From: a virus
Reading direction: 5' to 3' (one strand)
DNA: 35,229 nt
Virus record (IMG/VR): IMGVR_UViG_3300032105_000056
Span: 1 to 35,229 of that record
The translations under genes were made by a program, and so were the position numbers. This document shows, piece after piece, positions 14,060-22,057 of this stretch (positions are counted from its first letter, which is position 1; each line of letters starts with the position of its first letter). The notes beneath the pieces were generated by a model. It had not been told where the DNA came from. It saw nothing but the letters and a program-made list of their open reading frames with translations, and did not search any database.

Positions 14060-14806
14060 ATGGAAATAAAAACAAACATTGGCGCCCGCGTAAAACAACT
14101 CGATGAGGCTGGGAGTGGCATCGCCATTATAGCAACTTTGGGGGTCATTGACAGCGACGGCGACGTTACACTGCCCGGGGCCTTCGGGGCGCAGGCTGCG
14201 AAAATGGTGCCCGCCCACGATTGGCAGCACGTCCCGCTGGGGAAGGCCGATATCCGCGAGGAGGGAAACGAAGTGCTTGCCGCATTTCGGTTGAACCTTG
14301 AAATCGAATCGGCCCGCGATTGGCATTCGGCTTTGAAAAACGATCTGGCCAACGGCCCTCCTTTGCAGGAATGGAGCTACGGGTTCAGCATCGTGGATGC
14401 CTCCTTCGGGGAGCATGAGGGACAGGAGGTCAGGTTTCTAAAAAAGGTGGACGTACATGAAATCAGCCCGGTCATGCTCGGGGCCGGGGTGGGCACGCGC
14501 ACCGTCGCCGTCAAAGAGAATATCGGGGCCAGGCTCGTGGATCAGCTTGCCGCCGCCCTGCGGGAGGCAAAAGCCGTGATCGAACGATGCGGCGAAATCA
14601 GGGAATTACGGAAAGGGGAGGGGCGCGATCTTTCGCCCGAGCGATTGGCCGATCTGGAATCATTGCAGGAAGCCTTTAAGGAATTGGCCGCTGCGAAAGA
14701 AGCCTTGGACGGGGTGCTCACCCGCGGCGGCGAGGCCGTGCAGGCCGAGGAATTATTGGCCGAATTCTCTTGGGTCTCGCACGTCGTTGGCGCCCGCTTG
14801 CGCTAA
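14060..14806 (+). CDS. HK97-family prohead protease
   Basis: A 248-residue protein of the S78/U35 prohead protease type: DSDGDVTLPGAFG near 31-43, AHDW with candidate catalytic His53, EWSYGFSI with candidate Ser106, and VHEISPVMLGAG. GAGG lies upstream of the ATG. The C-terminal 80 residues are helical and charged and could act as a scaffold-like extension. It would cleave the N-terminal delta domain of the capsid protein during maturation. Its last 54 bases overlap the leftward HTH gene. Confidence 0.88.
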   Translation: MEIKTNIGARVKQLDEAGSGIAIIATLGVIDSDGDVTLPGAFGAQAAKMVPAHDWQHVPLGKADIREEGNEVLAAFRLNLEIESARDWHSALKNDLANGPPLQEWSYGFSIVDASFGEHEGQEVRFLKKVDVHEISPVMLGAGVGTRTVAVKENIGARLVDQLAAALREAKAVIERCGEIRELRKGEGRDLSPERLADLESLQEAFKELAAAKEALDGVLTRGGEAVQAEELLAEFSWVSHVVGARLR

Positions 14807-14974
14807 ATCGGCGAGCATCAAGCGAACGGCTACGGCCACCGGGCCGGGGACGGGGTGCTCCCCCGCCTCCCAGCGCCGGATAGTTCGCCCGTCGGATACT
14901 TGAAGGGCCAGGGCGAGGCCCCGCGCGGAAAGCCCGAGGTCGCGCCGGGCTGCTTTCAATTCAACGGCAGTCAT
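14753..14974 (-). CDS. XRE-type HTH regulator, leftward, inside the head module
   Basis: A 73-residue protein MTAVELKAARRDLGLSARGLALALQVSDGRTIRRWEAG..., a typical XRE helix-turn-helix with recognition helix GRTIRRWEAG. It is the last gene of the leftward cassette and overlaps the 3' end of the protease gene tail to tail. It could be a regulator of the GCATAAATGC or CCTGTTagAACAGG sites near 16331-16375; that is inferred from context. Confidence 0.72.
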   Translation of the reverse strand: MTAVELKAARRDLGLSARGLALALQVSDGRTIRRWEAGEHPVPGPVAVAVRLMLADLAQAGANDVRDPREFGQ

Positions 14975-15079
14975 TCTGATACCCTTTTAGCGCGCGGCGC
15001 GTTCGGCGAGGTCGCGGATGGCAGCAGATTCTGTTTCCCAATAATGCCCCGTGAAACAAATACCATCCGGGGCAACTTC

Positions 15080-15277
15080 TCATGTAGCAAAAGGCGTAAG
15101 AGCGTTGCCCGAAATTTGTGCCTTGCCCCAATCGTGCCTCCGAGTCGCGTCAACTATTTCCTGCGAACCGCATGGGGAAACAGCACCGCAGAATTGGCCA
15201 ATCTTCTCACACAGGCACCTTATGAAATCACGTGTGGGTTTGTGTTCGATTGCAGATAATGATTCTTCATAAGTCAT
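15080..15277 (-). CDS. Hypothetical Cys-containing protein, possible in-frame stop
   Basis: A 65-residue frame (MTYEESLSAIEHKPTRDFIRC...) containing four Cys (C..C, later C and C) and ending at a TGA at 15080. The same frame then continues for 30 sense codons to 14987 (..PDGICFTGHYWETESAAIRD...), which looks protein-like. The gene may be interrupted, or the TGA may be an error. The start is uncertain; a TTG at 15319 would extend it by 14 residues. No good ribosome site is seen. Confidence 0.4.
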   Translation of the reverse strand: MTYEESLSAIEHKPTRDFIRCLCEKIGQFCGAVSPCGSQEIVDATRRHDWGKAQISGNALTPFAT

Positions 15278-15357
15278 AATACAACTCAGTTTGAAATTAA
15301 CCACGTTTCCCAAAGGCAAATTCCCATGGGGTACTATACATCTTTGTGATTACAGAA

Positions 15358-15450
15358 TTACAAAAGTGCGGACAACATAAAAGCAACAACTGCTACGAGT
15401 GCCGTTATTGCAAGGGCAATTGCAGCTTTCCATTGATTATTCAATTTCAT
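15358..15450 (-). CDS. 30-residue single-membrane-span peptide
   Basis: The ATG overlaps the stop of the upstream cassette gene (ATGA on the minus strand). The product MKLNNQWKAAIALAITALVA... is almost entirely one transmembrane helix. Such tiny membrane peptides occur among phage morons and toxin-like genes. The only support is coupling and hydrophobic composition. Confidence 0.4.
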   Translation of the reverse strand: MKLNNQWKAAIALAITALVAVVAFMLSALL

Positions 15451-15626
15451 TTTATTTTCTCAGGCTGTTGGTTGGCCGCCATCATCGCGGCTACGATGTC
15501 TTTGAAAGGCCCCGCAATGTCCGTTTTAGGCCACCGCTTATGCGGGTTGCCGGCGTAACGGAAGGCAATAAAATGCGCGCCGTTGCGACAAATGTAAAGT
15601 TTCTGTTTCCGTGACTTGCTCTTCAT
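15447..15626 (-). CDS. Hypothetical 59-residue basic protein
   Basis: On the minus strand an AGGAG lies six bases before the ATG, an ideal ribosome site. The product is MKSKSRKQKLYICRNGAHFI..., with a basic N-terminus and a pattern (YICRNGAHFIAFRYAGNPHK) that looks like a small beta-sheet fold, then a helix. No family is recognised. It is coupled to the 30-residue membrane peptide. Confidence 0.6.
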   Translation of the reverse strand: MKSKSRKQKLYICRNGAHFIAFRYAGNPHKRWPKTDIAGPFKDIVAAMMAANQQPEKIK

Positions 15627-15712
15627 CTTCCACTCCTAGTGAGTCGTGCTCCCGATTCCGCCGGCGCGAGATCAAAAATTCTTTTTCCGTTCGGGTTTCC
15701 GGTTCCGCCGAG

Positions 15713-15979
15713 TTAGCTATTTAACGGAGAGTGGTTCATCGGCCATTCTGCCACTCGCGCAATCCCGCAAATTTCCGCACAAACGGAAATGGGTTCGCCG
15801 TCTCCAATCCCGCCGGCGGCCCTCTTGTTCAAATCCGTCAATTCAACCGCTCGTTTCCTGGCAGCCCGCAACCGTTCTACTAGGTCGGGATGGGCGATGC
15901 GAAAAAGCTTCTGAGAAATTAGCCCCTTGCTTCCGGCAAGGCGACTCCGCAGCATCGTTGTGATTTGTCTTCGATTCAT
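15713..15979 (-). CDS. Hypothetical 88-residue basic protein
   Basis: The ATG is preceded on the minus strand by AAGGGAG. The product starts MNRRQITTMLRSRLAGSKGLISQK and has a basic helical middle (HPDLVERLRAARKRAVEL), possibly nucleic-acid binding. It is the second gene of the leftward cassette. No family is recognised. Confidence 0.55.
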   Translation of the reverse strand: MNRRQITTMLRSRLAGSKGLISQKLFRIAHPDLVERLRAARKRAVELTDLNKRAAGGIGDGEPISVCAEICGIARVAEWPMNHSPLNS

Positions 15980-16005
15980 TTTTCTCCCTTCAGGGTTTGA
16001 CTGAA

Positions 16006-16266
16006 CTAGGCAACCATCGTCCGTGAATCGTCGGCCAAACAGATCGTCAATCTGATTCCTTTATCGCGGGCCTTGGCGGCCCAGAGCCACACCGGCGCGG
16101 TTAGCGTCGTGCCGTCCATTTCGATTTGCGATTTCGGGAACCACAGTTGCGCCGGGCGGCGGTTGGAATCGTATTCAACGGAAACGAGAATTGCTTTTTC
16201 GGTTTCGCGGATCATCGTCACATCCTGGGTTCCGTTTTCTTTGGGGGAGATTTTCGCGTTCATCAT
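16006..16266 (-). CDS. Small phage protein with WFPKSQIE motif
   Basis: An 86-residue protein, first gene of the leftward cassette. Two adjacent ATGs (16266 and 16263) follow AAGGA; the second has the better spacing. The segment KAILVSVEYD...QLWFPKSQIEMDG followed by WLWAAKARDKG matches a widespread phage protein type (WIPKSQ ... WLAxK) of unknown function. The promoter at 16302-16330 lies about 30 bases before it. Confidence 0.68.
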   Translation of the reverse strand: MMNAKISPKENGTQDVTMIRETEKAILVSVEYDSNRRPAQLWFPKSQIEMDGTTLTAPVWLWAAKARDKGIRLTICLADDSRTMVA

Positions 16267-16301
16267 TTTCCTTTCGGAGGGGTTCTTGATTTCTTGATTC
16301 C

Positions 16302-16330
16302 ATCATAGGACGGCCTGCCCTATATGTCAA
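16302..16330 (-). promoter_or_regulatory. Leftward sigma70 promoter of the cassette
   Basis: The minus strand reads TTGACA (plus 16325-16330), a 17-bp spacer, then TATGAT (plus 16302-16307): a perfect -35, optimal spacing and a five-of-six -10. Transcription would begin near 16295 and reach the first cassette gene after about 30 bases. It is the best promoter match noticed in the window. Confidence 0.82.
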
Positions 16331-16340
16331 GCATAAATGC
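16331..16340. promoter_or_regulatory. Fourth operator-like palindrome (GCATAAATGC)
   Basis: Identical to 342-351 and placed the same way, directly upstream of the leftward -35. It also occupies the -35 region of a rightward TATAAT at 16355-16360, so one bound regulator could affect both directions. Confidence 0.62.
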
Positions 16341-16354
16341 GCGGGATAGGAAAA

Positions 16355-16375
16355 TATAATACCTGTTAGAACAGG
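16355..16375 (+). promoter_or_regulatory. Rightward -10 with adjacent CCTGTTagAACAGG palindrome
   Basis: A perfect TATAAT (16355-16360) faces the capsid gene but lacks a recognisable -35; GCATAAATGC lies there instead. A perfect 6-bp inverted repeat with a 2-base spacer (16362-16375) covers the expected start point. This suggests a regulated, perhaps activator-dependent, capsid promoter, with a leader of about 175 bases (16376-16544) in which no gene is seen. Confidence 0.4.
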
Positions 16376-16544
16376 GGGTTAGGAATTATTTTCATCCTGC
16401 CTCTTGCCTTTCCAAAAAACCACGTTCATATTTTTCCCAAGATCGGGCGCAGGCGCCTGGTCGAGTACCCGCCACAAGGCGCTGCGTCCGGAAGGCGGAT
16501 AGGGATTTCTCGAAATGAAAACCCGGTCCCCGGAGGTACGCGCC

Positions 16545-17825
16545 ATGCCCGATCCCATCAAAAATCAGCAGCTTATCGAGCTGGAGGCAAAGCTCAAAGT
16601 CGTCCAGGACCGCGCGGCGCGGGCTTTCGAGGAAGCCAAGATCGAACGCGACGGCCAGGCCGTGCATGATTTCACCCGCGTCAAAGTTTACGGGGAGGGT
16701 CTTTCGACCGTTGCCGTCGCCGAAAAGGTTCGGGAGGACAACGCCGAAATGGACGAGCTTTCAAAGCAAATGGAAACCCTGCGCGCCGCGCAATATGCAT
16801 TCAAACGCCTGAGCGCGCCGGCCGATGAAATTGTCCACCCCCCCAACGGTCCGGGCAAAAGTTATCGCGAACCGGCCGAGCGCAAAACCCTTGGGCAGCG
16901 GATCGTCGCCACCGAACAATTCAAGGCCTGGGGCGCTCAAAAAGGACAGAAGACCGGCGAGATTTTCATCCCCGACTACGGCCTGGCCGAATTGAAAACG
17001 CTTTTCGAGACGACCGCCGGCTGGTCTCCCGAGAGTGTTCGCAGCGGACGCCTCGTGGAGGCGGTCACTCGCCCGGCTCAAATCCTGGATATCATCCCTC
17101 CGGGGACGGTCAGTCAAGCGGCCTACGTTTACATGGAGGAAACGACCCGAACCCAGGCGGCCGCGGAAAAGGCCGAAGGGGCGACCTACGCGGAATCCGC
17201 GTTTGTCTTGACCGAGCGTTCCGAGACGGTGCGCAAGATCACCGATTCGGTTCCCGTGACGGATGAGCAGTTGGAAGATGTTTCGGCCGCGCAGTCGTAT
17301 CTCGACATGAGAATCCGTTTCGGGCTTCGTCAGCGCCTGGACAATCAGATTATCCAAGGAGATGGCATCGCTCCGAATCTGACCGGGATTTTGAACAAGT
17401 CCGGCATTCAAACCCAGGCCAAAGGCGCTGATCCCGTGCCTGACGCCTTTTTCAAAGCCATGACGCTGGTTCGAGTCACCGGGCGCGCCATCCCCACCGC
17501 GGTGTTGATCCATCCGAACGATTGGCAGGGTATCCGGCTTCTCCGCACGGCCGATGGAATCTATATCTGGGGAAATCCCAGCGAGGCCGGCCCTGAGCGC
17601 CTTTGGGGACTTCCGGTTGTCGTGTCCGATGTGCTGACGGAAAACACCGGGCTCGTCGGGGGCTTCGCCGACTGGTGCCAACTGCTCGAAAGGCGCGGCA
17701 TCCTGGTCGAGGTCGGATTCACCGGCACGCAATTTGTGGAAGGCAAGCAAACGATACGGGCTTCCTTGCGCGTCGCGTTTGCGATCTACCGCGCTGCGGC
17801 GTTCTGTACGGTTACGGGGATTTGA
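16545..17825 (+). CDS. HK97-type major capsid protein
   Basis: A 426-residue protein. The start at 16545 has GGAGGT seven bases upstream; the ATG at 16515 is less likely. The first 100 or so residues are helical and charged (delta/scaffold-like domain, cut by the protease). The core carries HK97-fold features: GWSPESVRSGRLVEAVTRP, RKITDSVPVTDEQLEDV, GDGIAPNLTGILN, LIHPNDWQGIRLLRT, LWGLPVVVSDVL, and the C-terminal RVAFAIYRAAAFCTVTG. It forms the icosahedral shell. Confidence 0.92.
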   Translation: MPDPIKNQQLIELEAKLKVVQDRAARAFEEAKIERDGQAVHDFTRVKVYGEGLSTVAVAEKVREDNAEMDELSKQMETLRAAQYAFKRLSAPADEIVHPPNGPGKSYREPAERKTLGQRIVATEQFKAWGAQKGQKTGEIFIPDYGLAELKTLFETTAGWSPESVRSGRLVEAVTRPAQILDIIPPGTVSQAAYVYMEETTRTQAAAEKAEGATYAESAFVLTERSETVRKITDSVPVTDEQLEDVSAAQSYLDMRIRFGLRQRLDNQIIQGDGIAPNLTGILNKSGIQTQAKGADPVPDAFFKAMTLVRVTGRAIPTAVLIHPNDWQGIRLLRTADGIYIWGNPSEAGPERLWGLPVVVSDVLTENTGLVGGFADWCQLLERRGILVEVGFTGTQFVEGKQTIRASLRVAFAIYRAAAFCTVTGI

Positions 17826-17911
17826 TTTGCACTCTGACTGGTTTTTAATTATCCGCGGAACACCAAGTTCTACATTCACAAATGCGGACGAGGGCAACCT
17901 AGGAGAGAGTC

Positions 17912-18724
17912 ATGGGGATCATTGAAGGCGGTGTCGTTATCCTCGACGGCGTTCCGCGGCACATCAACCCGTTTGGAAATGTTCGCCGCGTCCAGAGTCC
18001 GGTGACGATACAATCGGTCGTCGATGTTGCCGCAGCCGGGGACGTGATCTATATCGAGCCCGGCACTTACGCCGAAAACGTGATAATCACTACAGCCGAC
18101 CTTACCCTCGTTGGTATCGGCCCCAGAGGACAGGTCAAAATCAGTCCCGCCTCCGGCGGCGGATTGAAAATTGACGCCTTGGCACTTCGTACGGTGTTGA
18201 TAAATCTTGCAGTTGCTGGCGCAGCCGCCGCAAACTTCGCTTTGAACGTCAACGGTACGAGCTTCTGCCGCTTTTATGGCTGCAAATTTACAGGCCCAAC
18301 TGGCGTTGTGGTCCTCCTTGACGGCACGGCTGGAGATCGAAGCCTGGACCTGAACTTCGAGGATTGCGAGTTTGCTGATGGCGGGGCCGGCGTGGAATTC
18401 GACAATTCCGCCGCTGGCTTCCCCACCGAAATGCGATTTCGGAACTGCCTTTTCCAAGGTCTCACTGCGGCCTGTATGCGAATCAACGCTGCCGGCGGGG
18501 GCGTTCTTGAGTTGTGGGTTAAGGATTGCGAATTTGCGAGAAAGGCAGACGGGACTGAACCCACCGATTACATTCTGGTTAATCGGGCGGGGGATACCGG
18601 TTTGTTTTCCGGGAACCGTATCGCAACTCCAATCAACAGCACGCTCCTCATGACGATTGCCGCCGGAATCATTTGGGCGGCGAACGCCACCGAAGCCGGA
18701 TGGTCAACCGCCCGGCCGGTATAA
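17912..18724 (+). CDS. Beta-helix protein next to the capsid gene, possible head decoration
   Basis: A 270-residue protein with GGAGAG upstream. SVVDVAAAGDVIYIEPGTYAENVIITTADLTLVGIGP and repeated short strands (FYGCKF, NFEDCEF, RFRNCLF, WVKDCEF) are the pattern of a right-handed parallel beta-helix (pectate-lyase-like fold). No catalytic residues can be assigned. Its position between capsid and connector genes suggests a capsid surface fibre or decoration protein rather than a tail enzyme; that is inferred from gene order. Confidence 0.68.
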   Translation: MGIIEGGVVILDGVPRHINPFGNVRRVQSPVTIQSVVDVAAAGDVIYIEPGTYAENVIITTADLTLVGIGPRGQVKISPASGGGLKIDALALRTVLINLAVAGAAAANFALNVNGTSFCRFYGCKFTGPTGVVVLLDGTAGDRSLDLNFEDCEFADGGAGVEFDNSAAGFPTEMRFRNCLFQGLTAACMRINAAGGGVLELWVKDCEFARKADGTEPTDYILVNRAGDTGLFSGNRIATPINSTLLMTIAAGIIWAANATEAGWSTARPV

Positions 18725-18800
18725 CATTTAAGGGCGGGCTCCGATGTCGTTTCGGCAGAAGACATTGCGAGAAACCGGCGAATCGGAACGGGAGGATAAT

Positions 18801-19361
18801 ATGACGGTGATCCTGAAACAGCGTACTTATCGTGACGCGAACGGACGCGCCTGCGCCGAAGGGCTGGCGGCCCGCTTCCTGGTTGGCGCGGAAGGGGCGC
18901 GGATCACGGACGAAACGGCTATCAGCCTTGGGCTGGTGGATGGATTCCTTGCCGATTCGCCAGAAGGAAAAGAGCGCAAGGACCGTCAGGACAAAAATTA
19001 CAAAGGGCCGCAGGAGGACAAGACCGGGCGGCGCACCCCCAACCAGGGAAGGCCCGTGGGCGTCCCAGCGCCCAAGAAAGAGGATCGCGGATCGCGCCTA
19101 AAAGGAATCTTGCTGGGGATGGTTTCCGAAGCCAAGGCCGGCGGGAAAAAGGTGCTCGGAAAATTATTTACGCACGATGGCAAACCCGACATTCGCGTGA
19201 TTTCAAGCCGAATGGAAGAACAGATTTCCGGCGTCGAACGCGACCAGGCTTGGGCCGAATTGGAATCCGGCGTTCTGCCCGGCGCCGGAGGAGATGGGGA
19301 AGGGGACGACCCCAAAGCGCCCCCTTCCCCCGACGATCCCGAAAAGCAACGCGAGGAATAA
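18801..19361 (+). CDS. Hypothetical head-module protein with disordered C-terminus
   Basis: The ATG at 18801 follows GGAGG, giving 186 residues; an upstream ATG at 18744 is less likely. The N-terminal part (ILKQRTYRDANGRACAEGLAARFLVGAEGARITDE) looks ordered. The middle and end are rich in K, E, P, G and D and probably disordered. No family is recognised. Confidence 0.6.
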   Translation: MTVILKQRTYRDANGRACAEGLAARFLVGAEGARITDETAISLGLVDGFLADSPEGKERKDRQDKNYKGPQEDKTGRRTPNQGRPVGVPAPKKEDRGSRLKGILLGMVSEAKAGGKKVLGKLFTHDGKPDIRVISSRMEEQISGVERDQAWAELESGVLPGAGGDGEGDDPKAPPSPDDPEKQREE

Positions 19362-19367
19362 AATGCC

Positions 19368-19709
19368 ATGGCTGACGTAGCCGAAGCCGTCAAAAAGATC
19401 GTCCCGGCCGGCCTGACGGGGACCTACACCGGAAGCCTCTCCGTCTCGAACGTTTACCAATTCCTGAACGATGCCCGGATTTTCATCCACGTCAAAAACG
19501 GTGGAGTTTCTCCCGACACAGTGACCATCGTTTCTCAAAAAACCGTCGGGGGCCTGGCCGTAGCGGATCAGACGGTTGCCATCGCCGCCGGCGCCGAGGC
19601 TATGATCGGGCCTTTCAATCCCGATATTTACAACGACGCCAATGGGAAGGTGAATTTCAGCCATTCGTTCATCACCACCGTTACCCAGGCAGCTTTTCAT
19701 TTGGGCTGA
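19368..19709 (+). CDS. Small beta-rich head protein, likely decoration type
   Basis: A 113-residue protein with alternating hydrophobic strands (NDARIFIHVKNGGVSPDTVTIVSQ ... QTVAIAAGAEAMIGPFNPDIYN...), a pattern seen in small phage head proteins encoded between capsid and connector genes. It is placed six bases after the previous gene. The function is inferred from context. Confidence 0.6.
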   Translation: MADVAEAVKKIVPAGLTGTYTGSLSVSNVYQFLNDARIFIHVKNGGVSPDTVTIVSQKTVGGLAVADQTVAIAAGAEAMIGPFNPDIYNDANGKVNFSHSFITTVTQAAFHLG

Positions 19710-19711
19710 CC

Positions 19712-20257
19712 ATGGCGATCCTTACGGTCTCGGAGTTGCGGGAGCACATTGAAACCGATCTGGCCGACACAGCATTGCAGCGATTGGCCGATGCTGCGGA
19801 AGAAACCATTGATCGAGAGGATGGCGGGACGGCGGCTGTAACGGAAAACTTCAACGAATGGGGTTTTCCGAGGGGCCGGAATCGTGTGATTTACTCTTCC
19901 CGGTCGATCAGCAGCATCACGTCTATCAAGGAGCGCGACGATCCCGACGATGCCGGAATCACGGTAGCCGCAGACGATTACCGCCAGGAAGGGAACCGCG
20001 CGCTTGTGCGGTTACGGGACGGAACCAACCCGCGGCTTTTTTGGGCGCACCATATTGAGGTGATTCTGGTTCCGGTCGTTGATGGTTCGATCCGGAAAGA
20101 AGTGCAAGTCAATCTCGTAAAATTTGCCCTGAATTATACCGGGGCGATGCGCGAAAAACACGGCGATTTTGAATTCTGGCACCGCGACACCGGCAAGGAA
20201 ATGTCCGCTGTCCTGGCGCCGTTACGGAACGCCCGTAATCAGATGCCATTGCGATGA
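19712..20257 (+). CDS. Head-tail connector, HK97 gp6-like adaptor
   Basis: A 181-residue protein: helical start (VSELREHIETDLADTALQRLADAAEETID), beta middle (RNRVIYSSRSISSITSI), then helices. This shape and its place after the head genes fit the gp6/gp15-type adaptor that sits under the portal. It overlaps the next gene by ATGA. Confidence 0.7.
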   Translation: MAILTVSELREHIETDLADTALQRLADAAEETIDREDGGTAAVTENFNEWGFPRGRNRVIYSSRSISSITSIKERDDPDDAGITVAADDYRQEGNRALVRLRDGTNPRLFWAHHIEVILVPVVDGSIRKEVQVNLVKFALNYTGAMREKHGDFEFWHRDTGKEMSAVLAPLRNARNQMPLR

Positions 20258-20613
20258 CCGTTGGAAGTCTCGCGCGCCTTGAAATGACGATGCGCGCTTT
20301 TGTCGAACGAAACGGAACGGTGACCTCGGATGCCTACGGCCATCCCGAAGCGCCGGTTTTCGCAACTCTCGCGACGGTCCCTTGCCGGGTTTGGTCACGC
20401 ACCAGGAGGGAAGTAAACGATACAAAAAAATTCGCACTTATTGAGGAAATCCGCTGCGCCATGCCCCTGGACGCGGACGTAACCGAGGATGACCGAATCG
20501 CCAATATTCAGGATCGACTCGGGGCTACCATTTGGGGCGGACCTTTGCGAATTGATGCGATCCAACAAAAACATACGCACGTTGAAATGGACCTTCGGAG
20601 AATAGAATCGTGA
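20254..20613 (+). CDS. Head closure / head-tail joining protein
   Basis: A 119-residue protein in an ATGA overlap with the adaptor. The beta-rich pattern (VPCRVWSRTRREVNDTKKFALIEEIRCAMPLDADVTEDDRI...HTHVEMDLRRIE) fits the SPP1 gp16-type stopper family, which closes the portal channel. It is coupled to the next gene by GTGA. Confidence 0.7.
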   Translation: MTVGSLARLEMTMRAFVERNGTVTSDAYGHPEAPVFATLATVPCRVWSRTRREVNDTKKFALIEEIRCAMPLDADVTEDDRIANIQDRLGATIWGGPLRIDAIQQKHTHVEMDLRRIES

Positions 20614-21020
20614 CTTTGATCTGGCGCGGCGCGGAAGTCATGGGAAAGATGGCCCGCGCCCAAATTTTCGGGATCAACAAAACGATGGCCGAGGCCGTCG
20701 AGCACGCCAAGCGAAATCACACTTGGCGGAATCGCACCGGGACGCTTGAAGGTTCGATTTCCATCGCCGAATTTGCTCATCCCGTAGGGACCGCCGTCCG
20801 TGGGCTTTGGGGATCAAAGGACGCGGTGTATGCCTTGATCCATGAGCTGGGGGGAAAGATCGTGCCCGTGGGAGCGAAACGCCTTGTTTTCCAGATCGGG
20901 GGGGCCTGGCGAACCGCGGCGTCCGTTACCATCCCCGCCAGGCCGTATTTGAGGCCGGCGGCCGACGCCACCTACCCGCGACTTGCGGCCAACATCCGGC
21001 AGGGGTTCGCATCCCTATGA
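20610..21020 (+). CDS. HK97 gp10-like neck protein
   Basis: A 136-residue protein with a GTG start overlapping the previous stop. The pattern TWRNRTGTLEGSIS ... YALIHELGGKI ... IPARPYLRPAADATY is characteristic of HK97 gp10-type proteins, which belong to the neck or tail-completion machinery. Confidence 0.78.
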   Translation: MTLIWRGAEVMGKMARAQIFGINKTMAEAVEHAKRNHTWRNRTGTLEGSISIAEFAHPVGTAVRGLWGSKDAVYALIHELGGKIVPVGAKRLVFQIGGAWRTAASVTIPARPYLRPAADATYPRLAANIRQGFASL

Positions 21021-21448
21021 GTCAGATCACGGACGCCCGCGAGGCGATAATTACGATCCTGAAAGCCGACGTCGGCGTTTCCGCGCTGGTAGGAACTCGG
21101 GTATTCGGCGATGAATTGCCCCGCGTCGAAACGGACTCAATGCCGCGCAAAGCGGTGGTTGTGGCCTCCGCCGGAGGGACGCCCCCGAGTTATACGACGA
21201 GCACGCTCTTGCTTGAAGGACAGCGGTTTGACGTTTTCTGCTACGGCGAAACGCTCTATCAAGCCGAACAGGTTCGGCAGGCCGTTTATGGATCGCTTCG
21301 CGCGGTCGAGCGCACGGTAGCGGCGAGCGTTCTAGTGCATTGGGCGCGGCCGGCAGGCGGCGCGATGGCCGGGCGCGACCCCAGAACCGAGTGGCCCGTA
21401 AAATGGAACTCGTGGCAAATCCTGACCGACGAACGAACGGTAGCATAG
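21017..21448 (+). CDS. Tail terminator (DUF3168/gp17-like)
   Basis: A 143-residue protein in an ATGA overlap. The order helix (DAREAIITILKADVGVSALVGTRVFGDELP), strands, RFDVFCYGETLYQAEQVRQAVYGSL, then C-terminal strands fits the tail-completion family that caps the tail tube. Gene order agrees. Confidence 0.7.
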   Translation: MSQITDAREAIITILKADVGVSALVGTRVFGDELPRVETDSMPRKAVVVASAGGTPPSYTTSTLLLEGQRFDVFCYGETLYQAEQVRQAVYGSLRAVERTVAASVLVHWARPAGGAMAGRDPRTEWPVKWNSWQILTDERTVA

Positions 21449-21464
21449 CCGAAGGAGCAAAATC

Positions 21465-22052
21465 ATGGCCCAAGCGCCCTTTGAAATCATCGCGGCCCCT
21501 TTCGAGGTCTATATCGCGCCGGTCGGGGAGGCCATGCCCGCCGTTACCCTGGAACCGCCGGCGGGGAATTGGGTTCTGCTCGGAACCCTCGGGGACGCCG
21601 AATACGGCGAGGACGGGGTGACCATTCAGCATTCCGAAACCATTGAGGATTTCCGAAGCCTCGGAAGCACCGGCCCGGTCAAGTCCTTTCGCACTGAGGA
21701 AGATCTTCTTATTTCCTTCATGCTCCACGATCTGACGTTGGAGGAATACGCGCGGGCGCTGAATTTCAACACGGTGCAGACGGACGCCGACGACAAGCTG
21801 ATAGATTTGTACCGAGGCCAGCAAGTCCTTTATCGGGCACTCCTGGTTCGCGGGAACGACACTGGACCCTACGGGGCGAGCTACAATATCCAGTACGAGG
21901 TTCCGCGCGTGCGCCCCGATTCAGCCCCCGAGGTCGTGTTTCAAAAGGGAACCCCGGCGGGGCTGGCCCTCCAATTTCGGGCCATGATCGACCTGAATGC
22001 AGCCGCCGATGCGGATCGTTTCGGGATACTCCGGACGCAATTCCAAAACTAG
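21465..22052 (+). CDS. Major tail (tube) protein
   Basis: A 195-residue protein after a GAAGGAG ribosome site. The beta-rich sequence with GEDGVTIQHSETIEDFRSLGSTGPVKSFRTEEDLLISFMLHDLTLEEYARAL is typical of siphovirus tube proteins. It lies just before the chaperone genes and the tape measure, the usual place. No sheath gene follows it. Confidence 0.78.
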   Translation: MAQAPFEIIAAPFEVYIAPVGEAMPAVTLEPPAGNWVLLGTLGDAEYGEDGVTIQHSETIEDFRSLGSTGPVKSFRTEEDLLISFMLHDLTLEEYARALNFNTVQTDADDKLIDLYRGQQVLYRALLVRGNDTGPYGASYNIQYEVPRVRPDSAPEVVFQKGTPAGLALQFRAMIDLNAAADADRFGILRTQFQN

Positions 22053-22057
22053 GAGCC

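Noticed and set aside
15346-15614. Plus-strand frames in the cassette region
   Set aside because: The minus-strand frames have ideal ribosome sites and coupled stops; the plus-strand frames have none.
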